The notes: generated from the letters alone by a model not told the origin. A DNA stretch of 64,000 bases from JAOUEA01 sp038249195 (GCA_038249195.1 JBBRWM010000007.1:59644-123643); one strand, 5' to 3'. Shown: positions 34,506-43,471, counted from the first letter of the stretch. Program-made: numbers and translations.

Positions 34506-34817
34506 ATGGCGCTACCCACCCTCACGCCCGAGCAGCGTCAGCAGGCGCTCGCCAAGGCGGCCGTGGCTCGCAAGAAGCGGGCCGAGCTGAAGGGCGAGCT
34601 GAAGTCCGGCAAGAAGACCCTCAGGGACGTGCTGGAGACCTCGGGCGACGACACGGTGGGCAAGATGAAGGTGACGAACGTGCTCGAGTCGCTCCCGGGC
34701 GTCGGCAAGGTGCGCGCGCAGAAGATCATGGAGGAGCTCGACATCTCCGCCAGCCGCCGCGTGCGCGGCCTCGGGGCGAAGCAGCGCGAGCTGCTCCTCG
34801 GGAAGTTCGCGAAGTAA
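34506..34817 (+). CDS. mihF: mycobacterial-type integration host factor
   Basis: A 103-residue DNA-binding nucleoid protein of the actinobacterial mIHF family, essential in mycobacteria. The C-terminal half has the helix-two-turn-helix segment VTNVLESLPGVGKVRAQKIM followed by LDISASRRVRGLGAKQRELLL; the N-terminal half is a charged helix. The placement mihF-gmk-rpoZ-coaBC-metK-priA is the standard actinobacterial order, which is the strongest taxonomic signal among the proteins. It has its own promoter and a clear AAAGGAGC. Confidence 0.93.
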   Translation: MALPTLTPEQRQQALAKAAVARKKRAELKGELKSGKKTLRDVLETSGDDTVGKMKVTNVLESLPGVGKVRAQKIMEELDISASRRVRGLGAKQRELLLGKFAK

Positions 34818-34825
34818 CGTCCGCG

Positions 34826-35416
34826 GTGGCCTCACCGCGAGGCAGCCTCATCGTGATCGCAGGCCCCTCCGGCGTGGGCAAGGGAAGCGTGGTGAGGCAG
34901 GTGCTCGCGCGCGACCCCAGCCGCCTCGCCCTATCCGTGTCGGCCACCACCCGACCGCCTCGCGCGGCGGAGGTCGACGGCATCGACTACGCGTTCGTGT
35001 CCACCGATCGATTCGAGCAGATGGTGGACGAGGGCACGATGCTCGAGTGGGCCTCCGTCTTCGATCACTTCTACGGGACGCCCGCCGCCGACGTCGAGGC
35101 GGCGCGGGGGGAGGGCCGCGACGTGATCTTGGAGATCGACGTCGAGGGCGCGCGCCAGGTGCGCGGGCGCGTGGACGACGCGATCTTGATCCTGCTGGTT
35201 CCGCCCACCATGCAGGCGCTCGCCGACCGTCTGCGCACGCGCGGGACCGAGAACGAGGAGAAGATCGCCCGAAGGCTCGCGGAGGCGGAACGCGAGCTCG
35301 CACGGGAAGATCTGTTCGATCACACCGTGGTCAACGACGACCTCGAAGCGGCGTCGATGCAGGTCGCTGCTATCATCGAGGCATCCCGCTCCGACGCAAA
35401 GGACCCCTCTTCATGA
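34826..35416 (+). CDS. gmk: guanylate kinase
   Basis: Converts GMP to GDP with ATP. The 196 residues show the P-loop GPSGVGKGS (13-21), SATTRPPRAAEVDGIDY for GMP binding, and ILEIDVEGARQVR. It starts at GTG eight bases after mihF. The stop overlaps the rpoZ ATG by ATGA, so synthesis of the two is coupled. Confidence 0.95.
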   Translation: MASPRGSLIVIAGPSGVGKGSVVRQVLARDPSRLALSVSATTRPPRAAEVDGIDYAFVSTDRFEQMVDEGTMLEWASVFDHFYGTPAADVEAARGEGRDVILEIDVEGARQVRGRVDDAILILLVPPTMQALADRLRTRGTENEEKIARRLAEAERELAREDLFDHTVVNDDLEAASMQVAAIIEASRSDAKDPSS

Positions 35417-35658
35417 TCGAACCGAAGATCGATGACCTGCTCGCCGCCGTCGACTCCAAGTACTCGCTGGTCGTGTTGGCGGCCAAGCGCGCTCGGGAGA
35501 TCAACAGCTATTACAGCCAGCTCGGCGAGGGGCGCGGCGAGTTCGTGCCACCACTGGTGGAGACCGGCTTCAGCAACAAGCCGCTGTCGATCGCCCTCGA
35601 GGAGATCGCCGAGGGCAAGATCGACTACGAGCGCGCCGAGGACGTCCCGGCCGAGTAG
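35413..35658 (+). CDS. rpoZ: RNA polymerase omega subunit
   Basis: An 81-residue assembly subunit of RNA polymerase. The core KYSLVVLAAKRAREINSYY (16-34) contains the conserved AKRAR-x-I, and KPLSIALEEIAEGKIDYE forms the C-terminal helix. ATG 35413 overlaps gmk. coaBC starts three bases after its stop. Confidence 0.94.
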   Translation: MIEPKIDDLLAAVDSKYSLVVLAAKRAREINSYYSQLGEGRGEFVPPLVETGFSNKPLSIALEEIAEGKIDYERAEDVPAE

Positions 35659-35661
35659 CCG

Positions 35662-36858
35662 ATGGAAGACCGCCGGGTCCTGCTCGGCGTCACCGGCGGC
35701 GTGGCCGCCTACAAGGCCGCGGCCCTGGCTCGTCTCCTCGTCACCGCCGGCGCTCACGTGACCGTCGTCATGACGGCGTCCGCCACCCGGTTCGTCGGTG
35801 TCGACACCTTCGCCGCTCTCACCGGGAGGCCCGTGCACACCTCACTGTGGGAGCACCCCGGCGAGGTCCTCCACGTCCGGCTCGCCCATGAGGCGGACGT
35901 TGCCGTGGTGGCCCCCGCGACCGCCAACGTCCTGGCGAAGCTCGCGAACGGCCTCGCCGACGACCTCTTGAGCGCCACGCTGCTCGAGTTCGCCGGTCCC
36001 GTGGTGGTGGCGCCTGCCATGCACGCGGGGATGTGGGAGCACCCCGCCACCCGCGGCAACGTCGAGACCCTGACGGCGCGCGGCGTCCGATTCGCGGGGC
36101 CCGTGAGCGGTGCGCTCGCCCACGGCGACGAGGGGATCGGCCGGCTGGCCGAGCCCGAGATCATCGCGGAAGTCGTCGCGAGCTGCTTCGAGCTGGAGGG
36201 TGTCCGCGACCTGGAGGACACGACGATCCTGGTCACGGCGGGACCCACGCATGAACCCATCGATCCCGTCCGGTTCCTCGGGAACCGATCCAGCGGAAGG
36301 ATGGGCGTGGCCATCGCCGCCGAGGCGGCCGCCCGAGGCGCGACGGTCCACCTCGTCCTCGGCCCCGGCTCGGTGCCTGCACCGACCGGCGTTCGCGTGA
36401 CGCGCGTCGGAACGGCCGAGGAGATGCGCGGCGCGGTGCGTGCCGCCGCGGCGGAGTCCGACGTGATCGTGATGGCGGCGGCGGTGGCCGACTTCCGGCC
36501 CAAGTCCGCGGCCGAGGACAAGCTCAAGAAGGATCACGGCACGCCGGAGCTCATCCTGGAGCCCACGCCCGACATCCTGGCCGAGCTTGGGCAGGAACGA
36601 CGCCCGCGCCAGATCCTGGTGGGCTTCGCGGCGGAGACCGACGACGTGGAGAACGCGGGACGCGCGAAGCTCGAGCGCAAGGGCCTCGACCTGCTGGTCG
36701 CGAACGAGGTCGGACGCGAGGGAACCGGCTTCGGGTCGGCGTCCAACCACGCCGCGATCGTGAGCGACGGCACGGACGGCGCCCCCATGCAGAACTGGAC
36801 CAAGGCCGCCCTCGCCGAGGCGCTGGTCGACCGGATCGTCGCGAGGCTCCGACCCTGA
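35662..36858 (+). CDS. coaBC: bifunctional phosphopantothenoylcysteine decarboxylase / phosphopantothenate-cysteine ligase
   Basis: Two consecutive steps of coenzyme A synthesis in one 398-residue protein. The CoaC half (1-180) has GVTGGVAAYKA, the catalytic His in VLHVRLAH, PATANVLAKLANGLADDLL and PAMHAGMW; the usual PAMN is PAMH here, which I recall as common in Actinobacteria. The CoaB half has TAGPTHEPIDPVRFLGNRSSG and the Lys segment EDKLKKD. It sits between rpoZ and metK. Confidence 0.95.
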   Translation: MEDRRVLLGVTGGVAAYKAAALARLLVTAGAHVTVVMTASATRFVGVDTFAALTGRPVHTSLWEHPGEVLHVRLAHEADVAVVAPATANVLAKLANGLADDLLSATLLEFAGPVVVAPAMHAGMWEHPATRGNVETLTARGVRFAGPVSGALAHGDEGIGRLAEPEIIAEVVASCFELEGVRDLEDTTILVTAGPTHEPIDPVRFLGNRSSGRMGVAIAAEAAARGATVHLVLGPGSVPAPTGVRVTRVGTAEEMRGAVRAAAAESDVIVMAAAVADFRPKSAAEDKLKKDHGTPELILEPTPDILAELGQERRPRQILVGFAAETDDVENAGRAKLERKGLDLLVANEVGREGTGFGSASNHAAIVSDGTDGAPMQNWTKAALAEALVDRIVARLRP

Positions 36859-36884
36859 CGTGCGTCGCTCCGGCCGGATAGACT
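36855..36884 (+). promoter_or_regulatory. promoter of a leaderless metK
   Basis: CTGACG (36855-36860) and TAGACT (36879-36884) have an 18-base spacer, and TAGACT ends exactly seven bases before ATG 36892. There is no Shine-Dalgarno, so the mRNA is probably leaderless. Confidence 0.6.
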
Positions 36885-36891
36885 CACGCCG

Positions 36892-38085
36892 ATGATGAGC
36901 CACCGGCACCAGTTCTCGTCGGAATCCGTTACCGAGGGGCACCCGGACAAGCTCGCGGATCAGATCTCCGACGCGATCTTGGACGCCCTGCTCGCCGAGG
37001 ACCCCGACAGCCGGGTGGCGTGCGAGACGCTCGTGACCACCGGGCTGGCGTTCGTGAGCGGCGAGATCACCTCGAAGGCCTACGTGGACATCCCCTCGAT
37101 CGTGCGCCGCACCATCACCGACGTCGGCTACACGGACGCCAAGTTCGGCCTGGACGGCGAGACCTGCGGGGTGATGACCGCCATCCAGGAGCAATCTCCC
37201 GACATCGCTCGAGGGGTGGACGACGCTCTCGAGCATCGCGAGGGCCACTCCTCGGACGGCCTGGACGCGCTGGGCGCCGGGGACCAGGGCATGATGTTCG
37301 GCTTCGCGTGCCGCGAGACGGACGAACTCATGCCGCTGCCCATCGCCCTGGCGCACCGGCTCTCCCGCCGCCTCGCCGACGTGCGCAAGGCGGGCGTCGT
37401 CCCGTACCTGCGCCCCGACGGCAAGTCCCAGGTCTCCATCGAGTACGAGGGCGACCGGCCCGTGCGCGTCGATACCGTGCTCATCAGCGCCCAGCACCGC
37501 GAGGAGGTGGACGTCGAGACACTCCTCGCGCCCGACGTCGCGGCGGAGGTCATCGATCCGGTGCTCCGGGAGTTCCCGGAGCTGGACGCGGCCACCACGC
37601 GCGTGCTCGTCAATCCCACGGGCCGGTTCGAGATCGGGGGGCCCAAGGCAGATACCGGGCTCACGGGGCGCAAGATCATCGTGGACACCTACGGGGGCTA
37701 CGCCCCGCACGGCGGCGGCGCGTTCAGCGGCAAGGACCCCACCAAGGTCGATCGTTCTGCGGCCTACATGGTGCGCTACGTGGCCAAGAACATCGTGGCC
37801 GCGGGACTCGCCGACACCGCGCAGCTGCAGGTCGCCTACGCCATCGGCACCGCCCACCCCGTCTCGTTGATGCTGGAGACGTTCGGGACGGAGCAGGTGG
37901 ACCCGGACAAACTCCAGGCCGCCCTGTGGGATCTGTTCGACTTCCGTCCGGCCGCCATCATCCGCGACCTGGACCTCTTGCGCCCCATCTACAACGAGAC
38001 GGCCGCCTACGGCCACTTCGGGCGCAAGGAGTTTCCCTGGGAGGCGACCGACCGCGTCGAGGATCTCCGCGCAGCCCTCGGATAG
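36892..38085 (+). CDS. metK: S-adenosylmethionine synthetase
   Basis: Makes S-adenosylmethionine from methionine and ATP. The 397 residues contain VTEGHPDKLADQISDA (14-29), GAGDQGMMFGFA, GLTGRKIIVDTYGG and GGGAFSGKDPTKVDRSAAY, all diagnostic. It starts at ATG 36892 directly after the leaderless-type -10. The product supplies the methyl donor for RsmB and the SpoU enzyme encoded nearby. Confidence 0.97.
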   Translation: MMSHRHQFSSESVTEGHPDKLADQISDAILDALLAEDPDSRVACETLVTTGLAFVSGEITSKAYVDIPSIVRRTITDVGYTDAKFGLDGETCGVMTAIQEQSPDIARGVDDALEHREGHSSDGLDALGAGDQGMMFGFACRETDELMPLPIALAHRLSRRLADVRKAGVVPYLRPDGKSQVSIEYEGDRPVRVDTVLISAQHREEVDVETLLAPDVAAEVIDPVLREFPELDAATTRVLVNPTGRFEIGGPKADTGLTGRKIIVDTYGGYAPHGGGAFSGKDPTKVDRSAAYMVRYVAKNIVAAGLADTAQLQVAYAIGTAHPVSLMLETFGTEQVDPDKLQAALWDLFDFRPAAIIRDLDLLRPIYNETAAYGHFGRKEFPWEATDRVEDLRAALG

Positions 38086-38095
38086 CGCCGCCACC

Positions 38096-39895
38096 CTGGG
38101 CGGGCCCGTCGCGGTCTGCGTCGACCGGCCGATCCTCTCGCTCGACCGACCCTTCACCTATCGGCTCGATCCCGGGTTGGGGGCCGGGGTGGGCTCGCTG
38201 GTGCACGTGCCGTTCCACGGCAAGCTCGTGCGCGGCTGGGTGCTGGGACCTACGAGCGAGATCCCGCCCCGCACACTCGCCGTGAAGAAGTCGGTTTCGA
38301 CGGTTCGCTACTTCGACGACGAGATGCTCCGGCTCGCTGGGTGGGTGAGCGAGCGCTACGTGGCCCCGCTCGCCGCCGTCCTCTCGAGGATCGCGCCGCC
38401 TCGCGTGGCCTCGGAGGAGCCGCTCGCCGCAGCGGGTCGTGCGGGTCGTGCGGGATGGGCGGATGCCGCGCCCGCGCCCGAACCCTCCGTGTTGGATGTC
38501 TACGACGGCGCACCCGGGTTGCTGTCCTCGCTCCGCAACCCGAACGCGGCGGGCGCGAGCTTCCTCCTGCGCCCGGCGCCCGACGAGGAACCCGCCACGG
38601 CCGTGGCCGCCGTGGCGGCGTGCCTTGACTCAGGGAGGCGCGCGCTGGTGATCGTCCCGGAGGCCGAGCCGCTGCCGGCCACCGCGGCGGCGGTGCGCGA
38701 GGCGTTCGGCGAGCGCGCCGCCGTGTTCGTGGGTGGATCCAAGCGCTCCCGCTTCCGCCTGTGGCTCGACGTCCAGGCCGGCACCTACGACGTCGTGGTG
38801 GGCACGCGTCCCGCCGTGTTCGCCCCCGCGTCCGGCCTCGGGCTGATCCTGGTCTCGCGCGAGTCGCATCCCGCCCACCGCGAGGACCGAGCGCCCTACT
38901 ACCACGTGCGCGACGTTGGTATGGCGCGCGCCGGGCTGGCGGGCGCCGTGTGCGTGCTCTCGGCCCTCTGCGCGTCATCGGAGGCCGCGGCTCTGGGGTT
39001 GCCGGTCATAGAGCCCCCACGGCGGCGCTGGCCGCCGGTGGAGATCGTGCGCCCCGGCCCGGAAGGTCGCGCCCCGCGCCTGGTTCGGGCGCTCCGAGAC
39101 GCCGGCCGCGGGTTCCTGTTCTCGCCGTTGCCGGGCTACGGCATCGCCGCCGTCTGCCGAACGTGCGGCGCGCCGGCAACGTGCGCGGCCTGCGGGGGCG
39201 TGCTTCGGTCCGAGGAGGGGTCGGTCCGCTGCGTGGTGTGCGAGGCGCTCGCTCGCTGCAAGACCTGCGGCGGGGTGCGGTTCGGCCTGCGTCGCGGAGG
39301 GGCGGAGCGGGTCGAAGAGTGGGCGGCGCGCGCGACGCGAACACCGGTACGCCGGCTCGGGAGCGGCGATGCGCCGCGCCTGCCGGAGGAGGGCGAGATC
39401 CTCGTGGGAGGGCCGGACGACGTGCGAGACCTCGGTCCGGGGCGGCTCGACCTGGTCGGTGTCCTCGACGCGGACCGCGCCGAGCGCCGACCGGGCATCT
39501 CGGCGCGCGAGCGCGCCTTGACCACGTGGATGGAGGCCGTGGCATGGGCGTATCCCGGCGGGAGGGCGATCGTGCAGGCAACGCGCGCGAACGACGCGGC
39601 CGTGCAGGCGTTGGTCCGCGGCAAGCCGGATCGTTTCCATGTCGAGGAGGCGGCCCGCCGCGCGGACGCCGGGTTCCCGGTCGGCGCGGCGGTGTTCCGC
39701 GTGGCGGGAACCGAGGAGCTGGAGCCGGCGCTGTCGGCCTTGGAGCCGCACACCCTGCTCGTGACGTCGGAGGGTGAGCGAACGGTATGCTTGCTCGCGC
39801 TCGACCCGACGGCGGTGCCCGCGTTCGGTGTGGCCATGCGTCGGCTGGCCGCTCGCGACGTCGTCGCACGGGTCGAGGCGGAGCCGCACCTGTGA
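38096..39895 (+). CDS. priA: PriA-like primosomal protein, helicase motifs degenerate
   Basis: A PriA-family protein of about 599 residues. The N-terminal 3'-DNA-binding domain (VAVCVDRPILSLDRPFTYRL, VHVPFHGKLVRGWVLG) and a Cys-rich zinc region (CRTC, CAAC, CVVC, CKTC near 355-398) are recognisable, and VVVGTRPAVFAPASGLGLIL is kept. The Walker A loop is missing and DEEH reads SRESH, so it should not be an active helicase, as in other Actinobacteria. No ATG, GTG or TTG lies upstream of the conserved start. TTG 38177 would cut into the domain, so I place the start at CTG 38096, ten bases after metK, with low certainty. Confidence 0.72.
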   Translation: MGGPVAVCVDRPILSLDRPFTYRLDPGLGAGVGSLVHVPFHGKLVRGWVLGPTSEIPPRTLAVKKSVSTVRYFDDEMLRLAGWVSERYVAPLAAVLSRIAPPRVASEEPLAAAGRAGRAGWADAAPAPEPSVLDVYDGAPGLLSSLRNPNAAGASFLLRPAPDEEPATAVAAVAACLDSGRRALVIVPEAEPLPATAAAVREAFGERAAVFVGGSKRSRFRLWLDVQAGTYDVVVGTRPAVFAPASGLGLILVSRESHPAHREDRAPYYHVRDVGMARAGLAGAVCVLSALCASSEAAALGLPVIEPPRRRWPPVEIVRPGPEGRAPRLVRALRDAGRGFLFSPLPGYGIAAVCRTCGAPATCAACGGVLRSEEGSVRCVVCEALARCKTCGGVRFGLRRGGAERVEEWAARATRTPVRRLGSGDAPRLPEEGEILVGGPDDVRDLGPGRLDLVGVLDADRAERRPGISARERALTTWMEAVAWAYPGGRAIVQATRANDAAVQALVRGKPDRFHVEEAARRADAGFPVGAAVFRVAGTEELEPALSALEPHTLLVTSEGERTVCLLALDPTAVPAFGVAMRRLAARDVVARVEAEPHL

Positions 39896-39908
39896 CCCGG
39901 AGCCCGGC

Positions 39909-40466
39909 ATGATCCTCGACATCCGCACGCTCGGCGATCCCGTGCTGAAGGCGCCGTGCGCGCCGGTGACGGTCTTCGATGACAAGCTGCGCCGCCTCTT
40001 CGACGACATGGTGGAGACGATGTACGCCGCCCCCGGGGTGGGCCTCGCCGGCCCCCAGGTGGGGCTATCCAAGCGGCTGTTCGTCTTCGACGATGGCGAG
40101 ACGGGGCCGCGGTTCATGGCCAACCCCGTGCTCTTCGATCTGCAGGGCGAGGCGGAGGAGGACGAGGGATGCCTTTCGATCCCCGGCCCGTTCCACCCGA
40201 CCCGGCGCGCTGCGACCGTCACGTGCCGGGGTCAGGCCCTCGACGGTACCCACTACGCGATGGACGGCGCGGGGCTGCTCGCGCGGATCCTCCAACACGA
40301 GACGGACCACCTGAGCGGCACCCTGTTCATCGACCGCCTCGATGACGTGGGACGCAGGGCGGTGCTGGGGGAGCTGCGCCGCATCGAGCTCGGCCTGGAG
40401 GAGCCGCAGGGCAAGCGCCGCTTCCTTCGCAGGGGTCCCGACCCGGCCGATCGCGCCGACGCCTGA
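39909..40466 (+). CDS. def: peptide deformylase
   Basis: Removes the formyl group from nascent proteins. The 185 residues hold the three family motifs: GVGLAGPQVG (47-56, normally GxGLAAPQ), EGCLSIPG with the metal Cys, and QHETDHLSG with the two metal His and catalytic Glu. It is followed by fmt, which adds the formyl group, a classical pair. Confidence 0.96.
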   Translation: MILDIRTLGDPVLKAPCAPVTVFDDKLRRLFDDMVETMYAAPGVGLAGPQVGLSKRLFVFDDGETGPRFMANPVLFDLQGEAEEDEGCLSIPGPFHPTRRAATVTCRGQALDGTHYAMDGAGLLARILQHETDHLSGTLFIDRLDDVGRRAVLGELRRIELGLEEPQGKRRFLRRGPDPADRADA

Positions 40467-40475
40467 TCCGCCGAT

Positions 40476-40481
40476 TATCCT
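40476..40481 (+). promoter_or_regulatory. putative -10 element for leaderless fmt
   Basis: TATCCT ends six bases before ATG 40488 and no ribosome binding site is present. It fits the leaderless pattern of this window; no -35 is obvious. Confidence 0.45.
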
Positions 40482-40487
40482 GCCCAG

Positions 40488-41432
40488 ATGCGCATCGCCT
40501 TCCTGGGCAACGATCCGTGGTCTGTGCCGTCGCTGGAGGCGCTGGCCGGTGGGGACCACGACATCGCGTTGGTCGTGACGAACCCGCCACGTCCGGCGGG
40601 ACGTGGCGCGCGGCTCACCGCGACGGCGGTCGCCGAGGTCGCGCGCACGCTCGGGCTGCCGCTGGAAGAAGCGGCAGGCGTGCAGGCGGGGCCCGGCCTC
40701 GCCGCGCTTCGGGCGGCCGCGCCCGATGTGCTCGTGGTGGTTGCCTACGGCGCGCTCCTCGGACCCCCCGTGTTGAGCCTCGCGCCGCAGGGCGCCGTCA
40801 ACGTGCACTTCTCCCTGCTCCCGCGCTGGCGCGGGGCCGCCCCCGTCCAGCACGCCCTCCTGGAGGGCGACGCCACGACCGGCGTGAGCGTGATGCAGAT
40901 GGACGCGGGCCTGGACACGGGCCCGATCTTGGCGCAGGCGGACGAACCGGTCCGCGAGCATGACGACGCGGGCTCCCTCGGCGCGCGCCTGGCCGCCGTC
41001 GGGGGCGCCTTGCTCGCGAGCGTGCTCGAGGACCTCGAGACGAGCCGCGCCGGGGCGCGCGACCAAGACGCCGGAGCCGCGACGCTCGCCCCAAAATTGG
41101 AGGCCGAAGATCGGGTGATCGACTGGTCCGAGGATGCGCGAACCGTGGTGCGACGGATCCGCGCGTTCGGCCCGGCCCCGGGGGCCACGACGTCGTTCCG
41201 CGGCGAACCGCTCAAGGTGCTCCGGGCCGAGGAGGGCCACGTCGATCTCGTCCCCGAGGCGGGCCGCTCCCCATCCGGCTCGCTCCTCGTGGGGGAGGAT
41301 GGGACGCTCCTCGTTCGGACGACGGCGGGCGACGTGCTCCTCGGGGACCTGGCACCGGCCGGTCGTCGCCACATGGCGGCCGCCGACTGGGCCCGCGGCG
41401 TACGCATCCGGCCCGGCGAGCGACTCGGTTGA
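40488..41432 (+). CDS. fmt: methionyl-tRNA formyltransferase
   Basis: Formylates initiator Met-tRNA. The 314-residue protein has the formyltetrahydrofolate site VNVHFSLLPRWRGAAPVQ with Asn and His, and the catalytic Asp in MQMDAGLDTGPIL. The C-terminal OB-like domain is present. It starts LNxxG-like: MRIAFLGNDPWSVP. The stop overlaps the TTG of rsmB (TTGA). Confidence 0.96.
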   Translation: MRIAFLGNDPWSVPSLEALAGGDHDIALVVTNPPRPAGRGARLTATAVAEVARTLGLPLEEAAGVQAGPGLAALRAAAPDVLVVVAYGALLGPPVLSLAPQGAVNVHFSLLPRWRGAAPVQHALLEGDATTGVSVMQMDAGLDTGPILAQADEPVREHDDAGSLGARLAAVGGALLASVLEDLETSRAGARDQDAGAATLAPKLEAEDRVIDWSEDARTVVRRIRAFGPAPGATTSFRGEPLKVLRAEEGHVDLVPEAGRSPSGSLLVGEDGTLLVRTTAGDVLLGDLAPAGRRHMAAADWARGVRIRPGERLG

Positions 41433-42754
41433 ACCGTGGGCCCGTGCGCGGGACCGCGCCCGCTCCGCGTCCGGGCGCCAGGGCCGTGGCGCTCGCGGCC
41501 ATCCGCCGTGTGGTCGAGGAGGACGGCTATTCGAACCTCGTGATCCCGGCCGCCCTGCGGCGCTCCGCCCTTGACCGGCGCGACCGAGCGTTCGCCGCCG
41601 AGCTCGCCTACGGGACCATCCGGCATCGGCGCTCGCTCGATTGGGCGATCGAGCAACGCGCGAACCGGCCGGTGGCGCGGATGAGCCCGGTGGCCAGGGA
41701 CGTCCTGCGCCTGGGCGCGTATCAGCTCCTGTACCTGCACACGCCGGCGCACGCCGCGGTGGGGGAGACCGTCGAGCTTGCGGGGCCGCGCGAGCGAGGG
41801 TTCACGAACGCGGTGCTGCGCAAGCTCGCGGCGGACCCACCGCCGTGGCCCGCCGGGGCGGGGGACCGTGATGTTGCGGTGCGGACGGGGATGCAGCCGT
41901 GGGCCCTCGGCGAGCTCCGTCGTGTCCTCGAGGACGAGGATGAGGTCGAACCCGCTGCGGAGGCGTTCGCGGAGCGCGGGCTCCTATCCATCCGGACCAA
42001 TCGATGCCGGATCGAGCCCGACGCCCTCCGCGGAGCCTTCCGTGAGGCGGGGCTCGACCCCGTCCCCTCCGCGCTGCATCCCGACTGCTTCTTGGTGGAC
42101 GGCGGGGACCCGACGACGCTGCCCGGTTGGAAGAAGGGGTGGTTCGCGGTCCAGGACCAGGCCTCCGCCTTCGTGACGGCCTCGCTCGAGGTTCGTCCGG
42201 GCGATCACGTGCTCGACGCGTGCGCGGGCCCCGGCGGCAAGTCCGCGCACCTCGCCTGCCTGGTGGGAGAGGGAGGCCGGGTCGTCGCCGCCGAGCTCCG
42301 TCCTCGACGATCGGAGCTCGTGCGGCGCAGTGCCGCCCGGCTCGGAGTGCACCCGCTCGTGCTCACGCAGGATGCGACGGCGCCAGCGGTGCTCGGACCC
42401 TTCGATCGGATCCTCGTCGACGCCCCGTGCTCGGGGATCGGCTCCTCGCGGCGGCGGCCCGAGCTCCTGTGGCGGCCCCGCAAGGACGAGCTGAGCCGCT
42501 TTGCGAGGCTCCAGGTGGCCATCGTCTCCTCCGTCTCCGACGCGCTGAGACCGGGCGGGCGGCTCGTGTACTCGGTGTGCACGTTCCCCCGCGCGGAGAC
42601 GGAGGCGGCGTGCGACGCGATCGTGCGTCATCGTCCCGACCTGGAGCCCGCCACGATCGAGGGGCCCCGCGGGCCGGCCGAGCGGATCCGGCTGTGGCCC
42701 CATCGCGATGGCTCCGACGGGATGTTCGTGGCCGCGTTCACCAAGCGTGCATAG
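41429..42754 (+). CDS. rsmB: 16S rRNA m5C967 methyltransferase
   Basis: A 441-residue SAM-dependent methyltransferase. An N-terminal NusB-like RNA-binding domain (about 12-140) precedes the Rossmann domain with LDACAGPGGKSAHLA (motif I), DAPCSGIGSSRRRPE (motif IV with a catalytic Cys) and YSVCTFPRAE (motif VI, second Cys). It starts at TTG overlapping fmt. The def-fmt-rsmB-rpe order is common in Actinobacteria and Firmicutes. Confidence 0.94.
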   Translation: MNRGPVRGTAPAPRPGARAVALAAIRRVVEEDGYSNLVIPAALRRSALDRRDRAFAAELAYGTIRHRRSLDWAIEQRANRPVARMSPVARDVLRLGAYQLLYLHTPAHAAVGETVELAGPRERGFTNAVLRKLAADPPPWPAGAGDRDVAVRTGMQPWALGELRRVLEDEDEVEPAAEAFAERGLLSIRTNRCRIEPDALRGAFREAGLDPVPSALHPDCFLVDGGDPTTLPGWKKGWFAVQDQASAFVTASLEVRPGDHVLDACAGPGGKSAHLACLVGEGGRVVAAELRPRRSELVRRSAARLGVHPLVLTQDATAPAVLGPFDRILVDAPCSGIGSSRRRPELLWRPRKDELSRFARLQVAIVSSVSDALRPGGRLVYSVCTFPRAETEAACDAIVRHRPDLEPATIEGPRGPAERIRLWPHRDGSDGMFVAAFTKRA

Positions 42755-42786
42755 CTCGGTGGCCCCGACGGGTGACGGGCGGCGGG

Positions 42787-42792
42787 TACCAT
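42787..42792 (+). promoter_or_regulatory. -10 element for leaderless rpe
   Basis: TACCAT ends exactly seven bases before GTG 42800 and no Shine-Dalgarno intervenes. It is the same layout as at aroC, metK and argF. Confidence 0.5.
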
Positions 42793-42799
42793 ACGCGCC

Positions 42800-43471
42800 G
42801 TGGGATCCCTCGCCGCCTCCATCCTGTCGGCCGACCTCGCCCAGCTCGCCGCCCAAGTCAAGCTCGTCGAAGGCCATGCCGACATCATCCACATCGACAT
42901 CATGGATGGACATTTCGTGCCCCCCATCGCCCTGGGGACGGTGGTGGTTGCCTCGTTGCGGCCGTACACGGATCGGACCCTGCACGGTCACCTCATGGTC
43001 GATGCCCCCGAGGCGTTCTTCGACGAGCTCGCCGAAGCCGGGCTCGACGTCGTCTCCTTCCATCACGAGGCCGTGAGCGACCCGGAGCCAGTCATCGCCA
43101 AGGCACGCGCCGCAGGGATGCGCGTGGGGGCCACGATCAAACTGGAAACGCCCGTCGAGGACGTCTTCGGGTACCTGGACCAGGTCGATGACGTGATGCT
43201 CATGAGCATCGAGCCCGGCTGGTCTCACCAGCGCCTGAACCCGGCCGTGTATCCGCGGCTGGAGACGGTGCGAAAAGAGGCGGATCGGCGCGGCGTCCCC
43301 GTGGACGTCGAGATCGACGGCGGCGTGAAGATCGACAACGCTCGGCGCGCGATGGACGCGGGTGCGACGGTGCTGGTGAGCGCCTCGGGGATCTTCCAGG
43401 CCCCCGACCCCGCCGAGGCCGCCGCCGAGCTGGCGGCGATCGCGAAGGGAGGTGCCGCCGACCATGCCTGA
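42800..43471 (+). CDS. rpe: ribulose-phosphate 3-epimerase family protein
   Basis: A 223-residue TIM barrel of the pentose-phosphate epimerase family. It has SILSADL, the catalytic-metal HIDIMDGHFVPP, HGHLMV and DVEIDGGVKIDNA with the second catalytic Asp. The phosphate loop normally reading VNPGFGGQ is IEPGWSHQ, so substrate preference may differ from ribulose 5-phosphate. The overall length is normal and the rsmB-rpe-rib context is conserved, so rpe is the best name. It overlaps the next gene by 8 bases. Confidence 0.85.
   Translation: MGSLAASILSADLAQLAAQVKLVEGHADIIHIDIMDGHFVPPIALGTVVVASLRPYTDRTLHGHLMVDAPEAFFDELAEAGLDVVSFHHEAVSDPEPVIAKARAAGMRVGATIKLETPVEDVFGYLDQVDDVMLMSIEPGWSHQRLNPAVYPRLETVRKEADRRGVPVDVEIDGGVKIDNARRAMDAGATVLVSASGIFQAPDPAEAAAELAAIAKGGAADHA

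Noticed and set aside
35842..38157. Long minus-strand open frame opposite coaBC and metK
   Set aside because: Both plus-strand genes are intact and conserved; the minus translation is low-complexity and lacks a ribosome binding site.
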